A program made the position numbers and the translations under genes. From Zingiber officinale (lineage: Eukaryota; Streptophyta; Magnoliopsida; Zingiberales; Zingiberaceae), in contig NC_055996.1 of the NCBI RefSeq assembly GCF_018446385.1, forward strand, positions 132,418,532-132,482,531: a stretch of 64,000 nt of DNA. Direction: 5' to 3'. Shown piece by piece: positions 12,130 to 24,317 of the stretch; position 1 is the stretch's first letter; each line of letters opens with the position of its first letter. The notes under the pieces were generated by a model. It made no database searches. It was given only the letters and a program-made list of their open reading frames with translations, and was not told the DNA's origin.

Positions 12130-13358
12130 TGTTGGATCGAAAGCACTAGAGGGGGGGTGAATAGCGCTCGTGGCTTTCACAGTCGATTTCGTAAAATAAA
12201 GTAGCGGAAATAGTAAAATGCACAAACACACAGAAGACACGAGAGGTTACTTCGTTCGGAGCCTATCTCGACTCCTACTCGAAGGCCCGCGGTCGTTGAC
12301 CGCTTTCGGTGGGCAGCAACTATAGTATCGCAAGAAGAATTACAGCTTTAAAGTACAATTTAAGTGAAAGCAACAATAAGACTAATTATACCGACGACAA
12401 GAACAGTATTTCGGAGCTTCGGGTTGTCAGGATCTTGTAGCAGCACTTCCGGGCGTCTTTTGGAGCAACACGTTGAAGAAAGAAGGCTTGGAAATCGTTT
12501 TCTTGAGCTGCTGTTCAAAGTCCCCTTATAAACAGTGCTGGAGGTGCCTCCAAGCCTGTCCAAGGAGCCTCTAGGCTGTCGAGTCGCATGCATGGATCGG
12601 CTCTGATCTGGTCTCACCTTATCCCACTGAAGGTGCCTCTAAGCTGCTCCAAGGCGCCTCCAACGCCTGGTCCAAGGCGCCTCCAGTGTCTCGGGACAGC
12701 TGGCTTCGGCTAGTGTCCGAGGCGCCTCCAAGCCCCATGGAGGCGCCTCGGACACTGTTCATCTGAGGTTAAAGATGCTCCTTTGTTCCTGCAAATTGTG
12801 TTAGTCCCAAACACAAAACCCTGCAAAACAAAATTAGCACATGGATAATATGATAAATATACTTGATAGTCGTCGGACTGTCCGGGTCTGACTTCGGATT
12901 TCCAATCGGAAACCCTAGGTCGACCCGATGTCTACTGTTCCCTCTGCAGGGAACGAGTCCTCACCTACTCCACTCAGGAGATTTACCTGATGCCAGTGCG
13001 ATCCTCCAGATCGACTAGACTTTTGCTCAGCGTTCGGAGCTTTCGGTCTTTCTACTGGACTTCCGCTTCCCGGCTAGTCCAGACTTTCACCTGGTTCGCG
13101 ACACCAGGACTTTCTACCTAGGGTTACCCCCCCTAGGACTTTTGCCTGAAGCTCTCGACCCACCAAGACTTTCCGCATAGGGTTACCACCCCCTATGACC
13201 TAGGGTTACTACCCCTAGGGTTTTCTACCTGCCTAACCGCAGTTAGGACTTTCCTGAAACACTCAATTAAGTGCATTAGATCACAAAACAACTTAACTTT
13301 GAATTCCTTTGCCATTATCAAAACAACGGTCGATCGTCGGATGCTTCCCGCACCAACA
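12130..13358 (-). repeat. 5' LTR of the small Copia element
   Basis: The boundaries are TGTTGGTGCGGG...CGATCCAACA on the minus strand. It contains repeated AAGGCGCCTCCA-type palindromic modules (12530-12760) and tandem ACCTAGGGTTACC-type modules (13080-13220). Confidence 0.75.
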
Positions 13359-14388
13359 CATTGCAGAAGAAATTTCGGAAGGCTCCCCCTTAGAGTTAGC
13401 GGACTCATTCTCACAACGACTGCTATTGGTGAGTCTTCTCTGGTTCTTCTTCTTATCTTTGCATGCCTTTTGAGATATTACTGATCTTCTCTTGCATTTC
13501 CTAGGTCTGCGTTAGTGGTCTGAGCATATCCTAATATATGGCGGATCTCCAGCAAGAAAATGAGTCCTTAAGGGATCATATTCGGGAGTTAGAATTACCT
13601 AAGACCCCTAGCCACACTCTCAATCCGATCCCCTCGAATACTTCATCGCCTCCCCTCCTTCAGACTGTCGAAGAAAGGACCCAAGTTGCTTGAGGCATGG
13701 CTCAGGTTGAGACAGGGAGGATAAAGGTCCTGGAGGCTTCTTTGAAGACGAGCGAGTCTAAACTCAACTCTGAAGGGCTACGACAGATTCAGATTTTAAA
13801 CGACCTAGACGCAAAAGAAGTGGAAGTGGCCACCCTCTCTCAGCAACTGAAAGATCTTCAGACCTCCTATGATACTTTGAAGAAAGACCTGGACACCACC
13901 CAGGCTAACCTTACTGCAAATACCGATCTGGAGGCCGCCCTTCAGAAACAATGGGAAGTCGGCAAAGCTACCATTAAGTCCCTGCAAGCGGATCTATCCA
14001 AAATCACCAATGAGGTAGCTGCCACTTGACAAGACCTGTCCCTGGTCCGTGTGGATGCAGATAAGGTTAAGGGGCAGCTGACAGAATATCGGGCAGGTGA
14101 AACTATGCGCCTGGAAGCTTATAAGGCTGCCTACCTTGTCTCCCCCAAGTTTGGGAAGAACATATGCTCCCTCATTGACCGGATGATATGCTATGGTGGT
14201 GTGGGTGTCGTGCGTCAGCTTCACGAGAAAGGCCTTCTCCGATCAACCCTTCCTGACGACTTTTTGGATCATACCTGCCTTTTCAAGGAGCTTCCCTAGG
14301 AGGCCTTTCCCTCCTTCACCGATTAAGATGTATTCTTCTATGCATAATTATGAAAACCCTGTATAGGATAAATGATTGACCACTTTCT

Positions 14389-15187
14389 TGTTGGACCCCG
14401 TGGTAGTTTTGATGTGATCAACCAAGTTGGTTAGGTCCTGCTGTATTTGATCCCTGTGTCTGAGTGTACAGGAGCTTAGGAACATAGGAAGTCGAGTGGA
14501 AGACGCAGCTAGCGAGAAGGACGGCACGGGAAGGGAGCCAACGGGCTCGGTGCGTCCGAAGGACGAGAGAGCTGCGGAAGAGTACTCCGGTGGGCGTGAA
14601 GAGCGTGCGCGGCGTTCGAGGGACGTGAAGCCGGGACGGAAGGCTGCTCGAGGAGAAGGCCGGAAATTGGGTTCGGGTGAGCCTTATTTCGGTTGGCCGA
14701 AATCACCCAAACAAACGGAGCTTCAGAAGACAAAGTGAAGAAGAAAAGGAGTCAAAAGAGGCTAGAAGTTACTGTAGCAGAAATTACTGTAGCAGGAACC
14801 TTGAAGGCGCCTTAAACACATTGAAGGTGCCTTAAACACATTGAAGACGCCTTGAATGGATTGTTTAAGGCGCCTTGAGCAGGCCAGTTTGACCGTTTGC
14901 GCTGCGGATAAAGTTTTATCCGCAGATTGAGTTGGAGGCGCCTTGAATCCTGTTGGAGGCACCTTGGACTCTCGAGATAAGATTTCCAGGGCCTATATAA
15001 AGGCCTCTAGAGCTAGGAATTCAACAACAACTCAAGCAATCAACTGTGTAGTGTTTCCTAGCAATAGTTCTGAGCTTCCAAAGTGTAAAATGCTTCTCCG
15101 CCTTCAGAGAAGGAGAATTTTTCTACTGCGCTTTTTCTACTGCCCTGGATTAACAACCTTCTTGGTTGTAACCAGGTTAAAATCTTG
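14389..15187 (+). repeat. Partial plus-strand Copia LTR (5' part)
   Basis: It starts with TGTTGGACCCCGTGG and contains AAGGCGCCTTAAACAC modules (14805-14980) and a TATA box, CCTATATAAAGGCC, at 14991-15004. It is cut at about 15187 by a minus-strand Copia gag. The flanking base pattern gives no target duplication. Confidence 0.6.
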
Positions 15188-15194
15188 ATCTTCT

Positions 15195-16139
15195 TTAATT
15201 TGAACCGTTCCAACGTGTCCTTGAGCCCAAGGTGAACCGTTCCAACGTGTCCTTGAGTTCTTTAATTTGAGCTTTCAAATTGGAATTTTCTTCCTCAAGT
15301 TGTTGGACTTGAGTTGAACTTCCAATTTGAACTGACTCAGTTAAAGAGCTCGAGTCAGTCGCTTCCTTAAGGGTTGCTACCTCCTTTTGGAGCGACTTAA
15401 CCCGGACGTTGGATTTAGCCAACTTTTTTACTAAGTAAGGTAATAATTCATGCAGGTTATCTAATTGAAATTCTGCGAGTAGTGAACTTACAGTGGATTT
15501 TGGTCCTTCGGAAACGAATGCGGATTCGTGGCTTCGATCAGACTCAGTCCCGGATTCGCTCTCGGTTTCTTACTCATACTCGGACTCAGTTTCCGCCACG
15601 ATAGCTAGTACTGGTAGAGCGAGGAAGCTCGTCGGTTCTTCTCCGTCGGACCCGGATTCATCTGAAGACTCAGACCATATCTTTTCCGCTGTCTTACTTG
15701 TACCTTCAACCATCGTAATACCTTCCTCGGCTGAAGTAGTATTATTCTGCTCATCTAATTCAAATAAATCATTTATTAAATTATGCTTACTTACTTGAGC
15801 GTCGGAAGTTCCCTCGTGTAGTTCCATTAACTTTTGCCACAACTCTTTTGCACTTGCGAAGGGGCCGATGCAGTTCAGTTCTTCATTGGTTAGGCCACAT
15901 TGTAGCATGCAGGTTGCTTTGACATCGACTTCAACTTTTTTTATTGTGCTAGAATCTCAGTTGATGCATGAGATAAGTTCTCCGGTGTCGTCATGTGGAA
16001 GTTCGAGTCTGGTCTGGATGATGATCCACATCTCAACTTGCATCTTGAGGTGGTATTCCATCCGGTTCTTCCAATATCCAAAGTTCTCACCAGAAAAGAG
16101 CGGCGGTCGGACGATGCAGAATCCTTCTTGGAATGTCAT
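15195..16139 (-). pseudogene. Copia gag pseudogene, internally deleted
   Basis: The minus-strand reading from ATG 16139 begins MTFQEGFCIVRPPLFSGENF, the gag N-terminal signature. It continues in one frame to 15195 with stops near 15954 and 15570. ELHEGTS is present, but the central part that in the intact homologue carries the RNA-binding region is missing: the chain jumps from SKHNLI to an LFELDEQNN segment matching FCELELHEQTN of the relatives. The CCHC zinc knuckle is absent. The C-terminal coiled coil (QLEEENSNLKAQIKEL) remains. A 33-bp direct duplication lies at 15201-15258. Downstream pol is absent. Confidence 0.75.
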
Positions 16140-16453
16140 TTTAAAATAACCTTGCACACAAAAAATAGCAAAAAAAATGTACCAGGGCTTGATCCTGGAT
16201 TAGCAGTGCGGTATGAAAGGATAGAAATAGAAGTTCACCAGTTTCGAGAAAAAATAATAAAATATTATTAAAAAAATATTTAAAAAATATTATTTCAAAT
16301 TTTTCCAAATTCAATATTTTATCAATACTAATAAACCGTGAAAGGATGAAAATGAATTTTTCGAAAATAATTTTGGAGGGAAAAAATGAAAGGCACGAAA
16401 AATGCTTGAATGGTGGTTGCACTAGTTCAAAGTGACCCCAATCTGATACTAAT

Positions 16454-17129
16454 TGTTGGATCGAGACGCGCTAGAGGGGGGGGTGAATAGCGCTCGCGGC
16501 TATTTCGTTCGATTCGTAAAACACTCGAGTAAAAACACAGCGGAAAGTAAACAAAGAACAAGCACACAGAGATAGGAGGATTTACTTCGTTCGGAGCCTT
16601 GATTGACTCCTACTCGAAGGCCCGTGATCCTTGATCGCTTTCCGTGGGCAACAACTATAAGCTCGTATAATTATTACAAACTAATTACAAATGTAACTGT
16701 AATTAAAGTTATACTGACAACAATGGTAGAAAGATCTGAGCTCCGGGTCGTCGGAATGTTGCAACTGCACTTCGGAAGCAATACTTGAGCAGAACACAGC
16801 ACTAGGAAGCTTTTTTTTTCGTTGTAACTTGCTGCTACTCGAACCCCTCTTATAAAGGATGTTCAAGGCGCCTTAAACCCCTCCAAGGCGCCTCCAGGCT
16901 GGCCGCATCACCCGCGTGGATCAGAACCGACCTGGTCGAATTCTATCCTGTTCAAGGCGCCTCCAACCTCTCCAAGGCGCCTTCATCAACTTGTTCAAGG
17001 CGCCATAAGCCTATCCAAGGCGCCTTGAAGCTTGCTTCGCAGCCAGCTCAGGTTTTGCACCCGAGGCGCCTCCAAGCTCCATGGAGGCGCCTCAGACACT
17101 GTTCATCTGAGGTTAATCTTTGCACTTTG
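16454..17129 (-). repeat. Minus-strand Copia LTR, first half (split by the full-length Sirevirus-like element)
   Basis: The LTR of the gag pseudogene at 15195-16139 begins (on the minus strand) at 29212 and ends at 16454. It was split at 17129/28484 by the plus-strand element, whose 5-bp target CTTTG is duplicated. A degenerate primer-binding site, TTAGTATCAGATTGG, follows on the minus strand (16438-16453). Confidence 0.75.
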
Positions 17130-18844
17130 TGTTAATACAGTCTGACCTGACTGTTGTTTTGATGTTGACACTGATTTAAGTTTGTATCAGATATTAATTA
17201 AACTCAGACTAATTAATGATCAAGGTTGATCATGTGGAGAGGAAAAGTCCAAGCACGGATACTTGGCACGCGAAGTCGGAGAGGGCTCGGCAGCTCGTTC
17301 TCCGGACTAGGTCAGAGAGGGCTCGGTAGCTCGTTCTCTGGACCGGACGAAGTCAGAGAGGGCTCGATAGCTCGTTCTTCGGACTAGGTCAGAGAGGGCT
17401 CGGTAGCTCGTTCTCTAGACCGGACGAAGTCGGAGAGGGCTCGATAGCTCGTTCTTCGGACTAGGTCAGAGAGGGCTCGGTAGCTCGTTCTCTGGACCAG
17501 GAAGACGTTAGGGTTTAGGGCTGGGAAGCTCTAAAACTAACACAGAGACATTGGATCGGTCTGTTGACCGATCCAGTGATACTTTGGTTGACTGGATCGG
17601 TCTGTCGACCGATCCAGTGATACCTGGGTCATCTGATCAGTCTCGTGACCGATCAGTAACCACACAGAAGCAATCTGTGGATTATCTGATCAGTCTCGTG
17701 ACCGATCAGTAACCACACAGAAATAATCTGTGGATTATCTGATTGGTCTCGTGATCGATCAGTAACCACACAGAAGCGATCTGTGGGCTATCTAATCGGG
17801 ACCTGGACCGATCAGAAGGATGCGATGGGATTCAGAGCGATAGGGCTGATCGGTCCACAGACCGATCAGAATCATCCCAGACCGATCAGGGTGTGTCCTG
17901 ATCGGTCCGGAAGGCTATGGATCAGTCTGTTGACCGATCCACAACAATGTCGTTTGTCTTCTGCTGTTTCTCTGCAATTTCTGATTCACCTGATCAAATC
18001 ATCTGCTGTGAGATTTTTGAGTTACAGGTTGCAGGTGTCGTGTTAGTGCTTAATTTCAAATTAAGCTCCATCAAAAGAATAAGACCAAATGCTCTTTCTA
18101 CTGTGTTTCGCTGCAAATGGTACAATTGGAGCGTCAACGTTCACTGGCTGCGATCAGTTGGCAACAGCTTGACTCTTGCTTATTGGTTCGAGCTCAGAGA
18201 CACCAGTGAAGACCATGGATGGTATTGGTGTGAGTTCAGAGAACCAGATGAGGAGGAAGAGTGATTGGCGACGTCTGAGTTGGTCGCAGTGATTCGATAC
18301 AGGTGACAGTGATTCGGCTTGGCTGAAGACAGTGAGAAAGCAGAATAAGAAGAAGACAGAAGAGAGGTTTGGTAAGATTTTTGAAACTCTCTGTCGACCG
18401 AAGCAAGGGTGCTGTGTTGTTGAGCTCTTGGCTGAGGAATCCCTTCTGTCTTTGCGTTCTGCTTCGTGGTTGTAAGTTTAATTGTTAATTTCTTTTGGCC
18501 ACTGAACTCTGTAAGTCTTGTGCTTCATTTCAAATCTTTTCTGTGACTTTGTGGAGAGGTTACTCCACCGAGAAGGAGAAATACTTAGTCGAAATTTGTC
18601 CGGGGTGTGATCTACCGAAAGATCAAGGGATCGTCCACCTTACGGACACGCCGAGGAGTAGGGGCAAGTTATCCCCGAACCTCGTGCATATTTGTGTAAG
18701 CTGTGTGTTGTGTTTCTTTCCTTGCATCAGTTTTCTTTTTGTTTATTTCCGCTGTGCTAACAAGCTTTTGTGAGGAATTGATTGAGTTTTTAGTGGAGGC
18801 TATTCACACCCCCCCCCCTCTCTAGCCATCCGAAGGTCCTAACA
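17130..18844 (+). repeat. 5' LTR of the Sirevirus-like element
   Basis: It carries two module arrays: GTCGGAGAGGGCTCG...GCTCGTTCTC repeats (17270-17500), and a series of GATCGGTCTGTTGACCGATC-type palindromes (17550-17945). The latter type recurs upstream of the third ORF at 24318-24668. Confidence 0.9.
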
Positions 18845-18860
18845 AGTGGTATCAGAGCAA
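18845..18860 (+). promoter_or_regulatory. Primer-binding site
   Basis: AGTGGTATCAGAGC follows the LTR end CCTAACA directly and is complementary to initiator tRNA-Met. The gag start codon lies 41 bases further on. Confidence 0.9.
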
Positions 18861-18900
18861 GGCGCTCTTCATCCGGATTAACACCCTAAAGAGCAAGAAG

Positions 18901-20493
18901 ATGGCTATGAAGGAAGGTTTTAGCACCAATCGTCCACCCTACTTCGACGGAGCGGACTTCCAATATTGGAAGAGTCGTATGGAGTACTATCTCAAGACCG
19001 ACATCTCCATGTGGTTCTTGGTCAAGGAAGGGTTCACACCTCCGAAGGACGAAGAAGGTAAGGAACTAGAATCGTCAAGGTGGTTCGCCGAGCAAACTCG
19101 CAAAGGACAAGCCGATGCCAAGGCGGTGGTCACTCTACAATGTGGGATAGCCAAAGATCAACTTGTCAAGGTAGGTCCATTTGTGAGTGCAAAAGATTTG
19201 TCGAACAAGCTCATCGAGCTCCAAGAAGGAACCCGAGACTCTCGGATCGCTAAGAGAGACTTGTTCCTAAACCAACTACAAAATCTCACCATGAAGGAGA
19301 ATGAAACGGTAAGTGAACTACACGGAAGGTTCAAAGAGATCATCAATGGTCTTCATTCCGTAGATGAACGCGTAGAGAATCGCGATCTTGTAAGGTACGC
19401 TCTCAAAGCCTTTTCGAGGAATGCCTTGTGGTCATCTATGGTAGATGCCTACAAGGTCTCCAAGGACCTTTCAATGGTTAAATTAGATGAATTCTTTTGT
19501 GAAATGGAACTTCATGAACTTGCTAACAAGGGTCAAAAAGAGAAAGGTATTGCATTAGTTGCAGGAGAAAAGAGCAAGGATGGAAGAAGGAAGAAAGAAA
19601 AGAAGAAGGAGAAAGAAATTCCTACATCCTCATCCTCCTCCGAGTCCAATGATGAAGGTGAATCATCATCAAGCGAGATGGCCAACTTCGTGAGAAGAAT
19701 CATGAGAAGGAGCCGGAGATACAAAGGGAAAGGTAAGTATATTGATCAAAATGTTGATAAGACTAATGTTACATGTTATGAGTGTAGCAAGAAAGGACAC
19801 TATCGGAGCGAGTGTCCAAAACTCAAGAAGAAGGAGGAAAGGGCCAAGAAGAAGAAAGCTCTAAAAGCTACTTGGGATGAATCCTCCTCAAGCTCATCGG
19901 AGGAAGAGAAGAAGGAGAAAAGCACTCGCCAATTAGCGCTCATGGCAAGGGAGGAATCGGACTCCAGAAGTGATACATCAGCCGCGGCTTCATCATCTTC
20001 GGATGATGAAGAGGTAACTTCTCCTCACTTAGAAAAATGCTATAAAACTATTGCACATTTATCTACTTTGCTTAAGAAATCAAAAACAGAAATTAAATCA
20101 TTAAAAGATGAAGTAGAACACTTGAAGACTCTTAGGGAAGATGAGGTTGATGACCTACATCAAGAGCTTCTTGAAGATGAAAACAAAGCCCTAAAGAGTG
20201 AAGTTGAGAAACTCAAGAAAATGCTTGAGAAATTCTCAACTAGCTCTAAGGCCTTAGATATGATTCTAAATGCCCAAAGGACGGTCTACAACAAGGCTGG
20301 GTTAGGATATCAACCTAAGGAGTCTAGTTTCATTTCCTTAGTGTCTAGAACCCAATTTCATAAATCACATGCTTCTAGGGTTCATGAGACTAGGAAGGGT
20401 GTGACCAAGGCATGGGTTCCTAGGTCTTTCATTGTAGATGCACTAGGTCCCAAGATTTGGGTACCTAAAGCATCTATCTTTCGTGTCTTGTAG
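18901..20493 (+). CDS. gag: Gag polyprotein of the Sirevirus-like element
   Basis: Structural protein that forms virus-like particles and packages the element RNA. The 530-codon frame opens at ATG 18901 shortly after the primer-binding site. Residues 5-35 hold the gag N-terminal signature (GFSTNRPPYFDGADFQYWKS). Residues about 80-220 are the Copia gag (UBN2-type) region with ELQEGTRDSRI. An acidic Ser-rich linker follows, then an intact CCHC zinc knuckle, CYECSKKGHYRSEC, near residue 300. A coiled coil (residues about 380-450) and a C-terminal WVPK tail precede the stop. The stop is a single TAG (20491-20493); the same frame continues into protease, so gag and pol are separated only by this codon. 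Confidence 0.92.
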   Translation: MAMKEGFSTNRPPYFDGADFQYWKSRMEYYLKTDISMWFLVKEGFTPPKDEEGKELESSRWFAEQTRKGQADAKAVVTLQCGIAKDQLVKVGPFVSAKDLSNKLIELQEGTRDSRIAKRDLFLNQLQNLTMKENETVSELHGRFKEIINGLHSVDERVENRDLVRYALKAFSRNALWSSMVDAYKVSKDLSMVKLDEFFCEMELHELANKGQKEKGIALVAGEKSKDGRRKKEKKKEKEIPTSSSSSESNDEGESSSSEMANFVRRIMRRSRRYKGKGKYIDQNVDKTNVTCYECSKKGHYRSECPKLKKKEERAKKKKALKATWDESSSSSSEEEKKEKSTRQLALMAREESDSRSDTSAAASSSSDDEEVTSPHLEKCYKTIAHLSTLLKKSKTEIKSLKDEVEHLKTLREDEVDDLHQELLEDENKALKSEVEKLKKMLEKFSTSSKALDMILNAQRTVYNKAGLGYQPKESSFISLVSRTQFHKSHASRVHETRKGVTKAWVPRSFIVDALGPKIWVPKASIFRVL

Positions 20494-23400
20494 GCATTTG
20501 TCAAGGGGGAGCATCTATCAACTTGGTTTGTTGATAGTGGATGCTCCAAGCACATGACCGTGGACAAGTCACTCTTTACTACCCTTCAAAACAAAAATAG
20601 AGGTAATGTGTCCTTTGGTAATAATGGTAGTCTTAAGGTGATAGGAGTTGGAGATATTCATATATCCGAATGTCTCCAAATCAAAAATGTCCTTCTAATC
20701 AAGGGGATGACCTTTAATCTCCTAAGTGTAAGCCAATTGTGTGATACGGGTTACACAATTGAGTTTCATTCAAGTCAATGTCTGGTCAAACACATTGACA
20801 CACTTGACACGGTACTAGTAGGCACAAGGGTAGACAACATTTATCAAGTATCTTTTAAAAGTGCTACTAATGCCTCTGCTAAGTGTTTCATGTCAAAAGA
20901 AGAAGAATCATGGCTGTGGCATAGGAGGTTGGCCCATGTGAACATGAAGAATATTCGAAAGCTGGCCAACAAAGGATTAGTGCGAGACTTACCAAGCATC
21001 AAGTACCAAAAGACAAAATTATGTGATGCATGTCAAAAGGGTAAGCAAACAAAAGCATCTCACAAAGGTAAAAGCGCTGTAAGTACATCTACTACTTTAT
21101 ATTTATTGCATATGGATTTGTTTGATTGCAGTAATGTTATTTCATTGAATGGAAGTAGATACTGCTTAGTGATCATTGATGATTTTACTAGATATACATG
21201 GACTTTCTTTTTGAAAAATAAGGATCAAACCATAGATGTTTTTGTTTCTTTTTGTAGAAGGACTGAAAATGAAAAATCAACAACAATTAAAACAATTAGA
21301 AGTGATCATGGTGGAGAATTTCAAAACCATAGATTTTTAGAGTTTTGTCAAGAAAAAGGATATAGACATGAGTTCTCTACTCCAAGGACCCCACAACAAA
21401 ATGGGGTTGTGGAGAGAAAGAACCGAGTCTTGCAAGAGGCTGCACGAAGCATGCTCAATGAGTACTCACTACCGAGCTACTTATGGGCTGAAGCTGTAAA
21501 TACCGCTTGCTATGTTCAAAACCGAGTCTTGATACATAGGTTTTTAGGAAAGACTCCCCATGAACTTTGGTTTGGGAAACCCCCTACAATTAAACATCTT
21601 AGGGTGTTTGGTTGTAAGGTGTTTATCTTGAACACCAAGGATCATCTTGGAAAGTTCACGGCTAAGGCTGACGAAGGGATACTGGTCGGGTACTCTCTCA
21701 TCAGCAAAGCCTATCGAGTCTACAACAATAAGACTAAATTGATTGAAGAGTCCTCGGATGTAGCATTTGAAGAAATTCCTAAATCAAATGATCAATCAAG
21801 GGATGTAGGAGAAATTCAATTTGAACTTAGAAATCTAAGTTTAAATGATCAAAACATAGAAAGAGTCGAAATTGACTCCGATGATGATGAGCAAAGGCAA
21901 GAGAGGGCTCAGTCTGATCCTTTACCTGATACTGAGCCCTTGCCTGTATCTAGTGAGACCACTCATGAGGCACCACCAACACCAAGGCAATCTAGGATAG
22001 CCTCTAGTCATCCCCAAGACCAGATTGTGGGAGACATTCAAAAAGGGGTTAGGACTAGATCATTCTTTAGAAATGAGTCTAATGAGGTCGCCTTGATCTC
22101 AGAAATCGAACCAAAATTAGTTGATGAGGCATTGCACGATCCTGATTGGATCATAGCTATGCAAGATGAGTTAGGTCAATTTGAAAGGAGCCAAGTGTGG
22201 GACTTAGTTCCTAGACCTAAGAAGACCACCATTATTGGAATCAAATGAGTCTTCAAAAATAAGTTAAACCAAAAGGGAGAAGTCGTAAGAAACAAGGCAA
22301 GACTTGTAGCCAAGGGCTATAGTCAAGTCGAAGGCCTCGATTATGATGAGACTTATGCTCCCGTGGCCCGACTAGAGTCCATTTGTTTAATGCTAGCTTT
22401 TGCTGCACATAGGGGTTTCAAGCTCTATCAAATGGACGTTAAATCGGCCTTCTTAAACGGTTTCATTAAAGAAGAGGTCTATGTTGAACAACCACCGAGG
22501 TTTGTGAATACCGAAGTTCCAAACCACGTGTACAAGCTCAAGAAAGCTCTTTATGGGCTTAAACAAGCACCTCGAGCTTGGTACGAAAGGTTGTCAACTT
22601 ACTTACTAGAAAAGGGTTTTGTAAGAGGTCAAATAGACCCAACACTATTTCTGCGTAGAGATAGTGAAAATATATTTATAACCCAGGTGTATGTCGATGA
22701 CATAATTTGTGGCTCAAATAACAAAGGCTACTTGAATGAATTTATCACTCACATGGAAAGTGAGTTTGAGATGAGCCTGGTGGGAGAATTGACATTCTTC
22801 CTTGGACTTGAAATCAAACAAACTCGAGATGACATCTATGTCCATCAGACGAAATACACTCAAGAGATGCTCAAGAAATTCAAAATGAGTGACTCTAAGG
22901 AAGTATCCACTCCAATGGCGACGAACACTCGCCTTGACAATGATGAGAATGGAAAACCAGTTGATCTAACGCAATATAGAAGCATGATCGGTAGTCTTCT
23001 ATATCTCACAGCTAGTCGACCAGATAACTTTTTGCTGTGGGCATGTGCGCTAGATACCAAGTATGTGCCAAGAAATCTCATTTAATTGGGGTTAAGAGAA
23101 TTCTGAGATACCTTAAGGGCACAATTAGAGTAGGTCTCTGGTACCCTCGTATTGAGTCTTTTGATTTGATAGGTTATACCGACTCCGATTATGCTGGGTG
23201 CAAATTGGATCGGAAAAGCACTAGTGGGGGTTGCCAATTTTTAGGTTCATCATTGGTTAGTTGGTCAAGTCGGAAGCAACATTGCGTTGCTCTCTCCACA
23301 ACCGAGGCTGAATACATTGCCATGGGAGAGAGTGTATCACAATTATTGTGGATGATCCACACCCTAGAAGATTATGGGCTTTCGTATAAGGGAGTGCAAG

Positions 23401-23632
23401 TGTGTGTGACAACATCAGCACAATAAACCTAACGAAAAATCCAGTCCATCATTCAAGGACCAAACATATTGAAGTACGTCATCACTTCATTAGAGATCAC
23501 GTAGCTAGGGGAGACATTGCACTCACATATGTTGAGTCAAAGTCAAACCTAGCCGATATTTTCACCAAACCTCTTCCGGAAAATGAATTTAGTCATTTGA
23601 GGAGAGAATTGGGAATGTGTTTGGCTCAATAG
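20494..23632 (+). pseudogene. pol: Pol polyprotein (protease, integrase, RT, RNase H), disrupted
   Basis: Pol copies the element RNA and inserts the DNA. Protease: WFVDSGCSKHMT near 20523-20560. GAG-pre-integrase and zinc region: WHRRLAHVNMKNIRKLANKG with CDAC near 20915-21050. Integrase core: MDLF, DDFTRYTW and a DHGGEF...ERKN block (21110-21430). [13 protein letters not shown] and the catalytic YVDDII (about 22690). RNase H: DSDYAGCKLDRKSTSG and LSTTEAEYIA (23180-23330), with the end motif ADIFTKPLPE near 23560. Damage: TGA at 22246-22248 where RT normally has Trp, a frameshift near 23030 and a second near 23400. The TAG at 20491 may be a programmed readthrough codon or a mutation. Pol is therefore not functional as read. 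Confidence 0.92.
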
Positions 23633-24317
23633 GTCATTAGGACCACGTCATGATCAATAAGGACAATTAAAACGATAAGAAAAAATGAGAAATTAATTTG
23701 GGCAACTTGGGAACATCTCACACAAACTATAAGGTTTAACAAATTATTTTTATTTGCTAGAAATGGGGTGAGATGTTAGGATCAGCCGAATTATTCAAAA
23801 TGTATCATGCATCCCTTGAATAATTAGGTTGAAGAGACATAAATTGAGTATGGGGAAGACCATTACATAATTCATGTGTATTTGGTTCCTAGATCTTACT
23901 CATATATTCCAACCAAGGAAACTTGGTTGGACCTTTACCTAGAAATTATGTAACTTTGGTTGATGGACTGTTTGATACCTTTGATTGATACTTTTCATGA
24001 TTTTGATTGAAACTAGGACAAGTCCTTGAAATAATGATAGCAATTTGGTTATATTTTGACAAACTTGAAACTAAACATAACAAGGTCGGAAATTTCAATG
24101 TTTCAAGCCTTGAGTTGTCTGTTTTTCTAAATGTCTGAAACCTTCGGGCTATAATCAATTTCAGACCATGATCTTTAGGAAATAGTTATGCTTGTAGATT
24201 CTTCAGAGTCTAGGTACTCGATTTGGAAGTTTCACTCGAGAAATTTATACGAATTATCGAACACCTCTACGAATTTCAGTTACTGAAATTACTGGAGAAA
24301 TTTCAGTATCAAACACT

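Larger units (their letters stand above)
10612..13358 (-). mobile_element. Small non-autonomous Copia with gag N-terminus only (TR-GAG-like)
   Basis: On the minus strand: a 5' LTR (13358-12130), a primer-binding site, about 250 bases of leader, a gag fragment (11868-11533), then immediately the 3' LTR (11532 down to about 10612). The 3' LTR lacks its last hundred or so bases, so no target duplication can be shown. The LTRs carry palindromic GGCGCC and GGGCGCC modules like other Copia LTRs in the window. It is inserted in the Tat accessory ORF. Confidence 0.7.
10308..14299 (+). pseudogene. Coiled-coil accessory ORF of the Tat element (antisense to gag), broken
   Basis: The ORF lies on the strand opposite to gag, next to the 3' LTR. 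Exon one starts at ATG 10308 and stays open to about 10611, where a small Copia (10612-13358) interrupts it. Coding resumes near 13364. A plausible GT-AG intron runs from about 13431 (GTGAG) to about 13505 (TTTCCTAG). From ATG 13538 a single frame continues to 14299 with two internal TGA codons (13691-13693 and 14027-14029), each where CGA would fit. The product is rich in heptad-like Leu, Glu, Lys and Gln (coiled coil) and ends in a less repetitive domain of about 80 residues. Antisense extra ORFs are known in Tat elements. Function unknown. Confidence 0.6.

Noticed and set aside
14496-14738. Charged 80-residue ORF resembling an RNA-binding Arg/Glu-rich protein
   Set aside because: It lies wholly inside a Copia LTR and is low complexity; no support as a gene.
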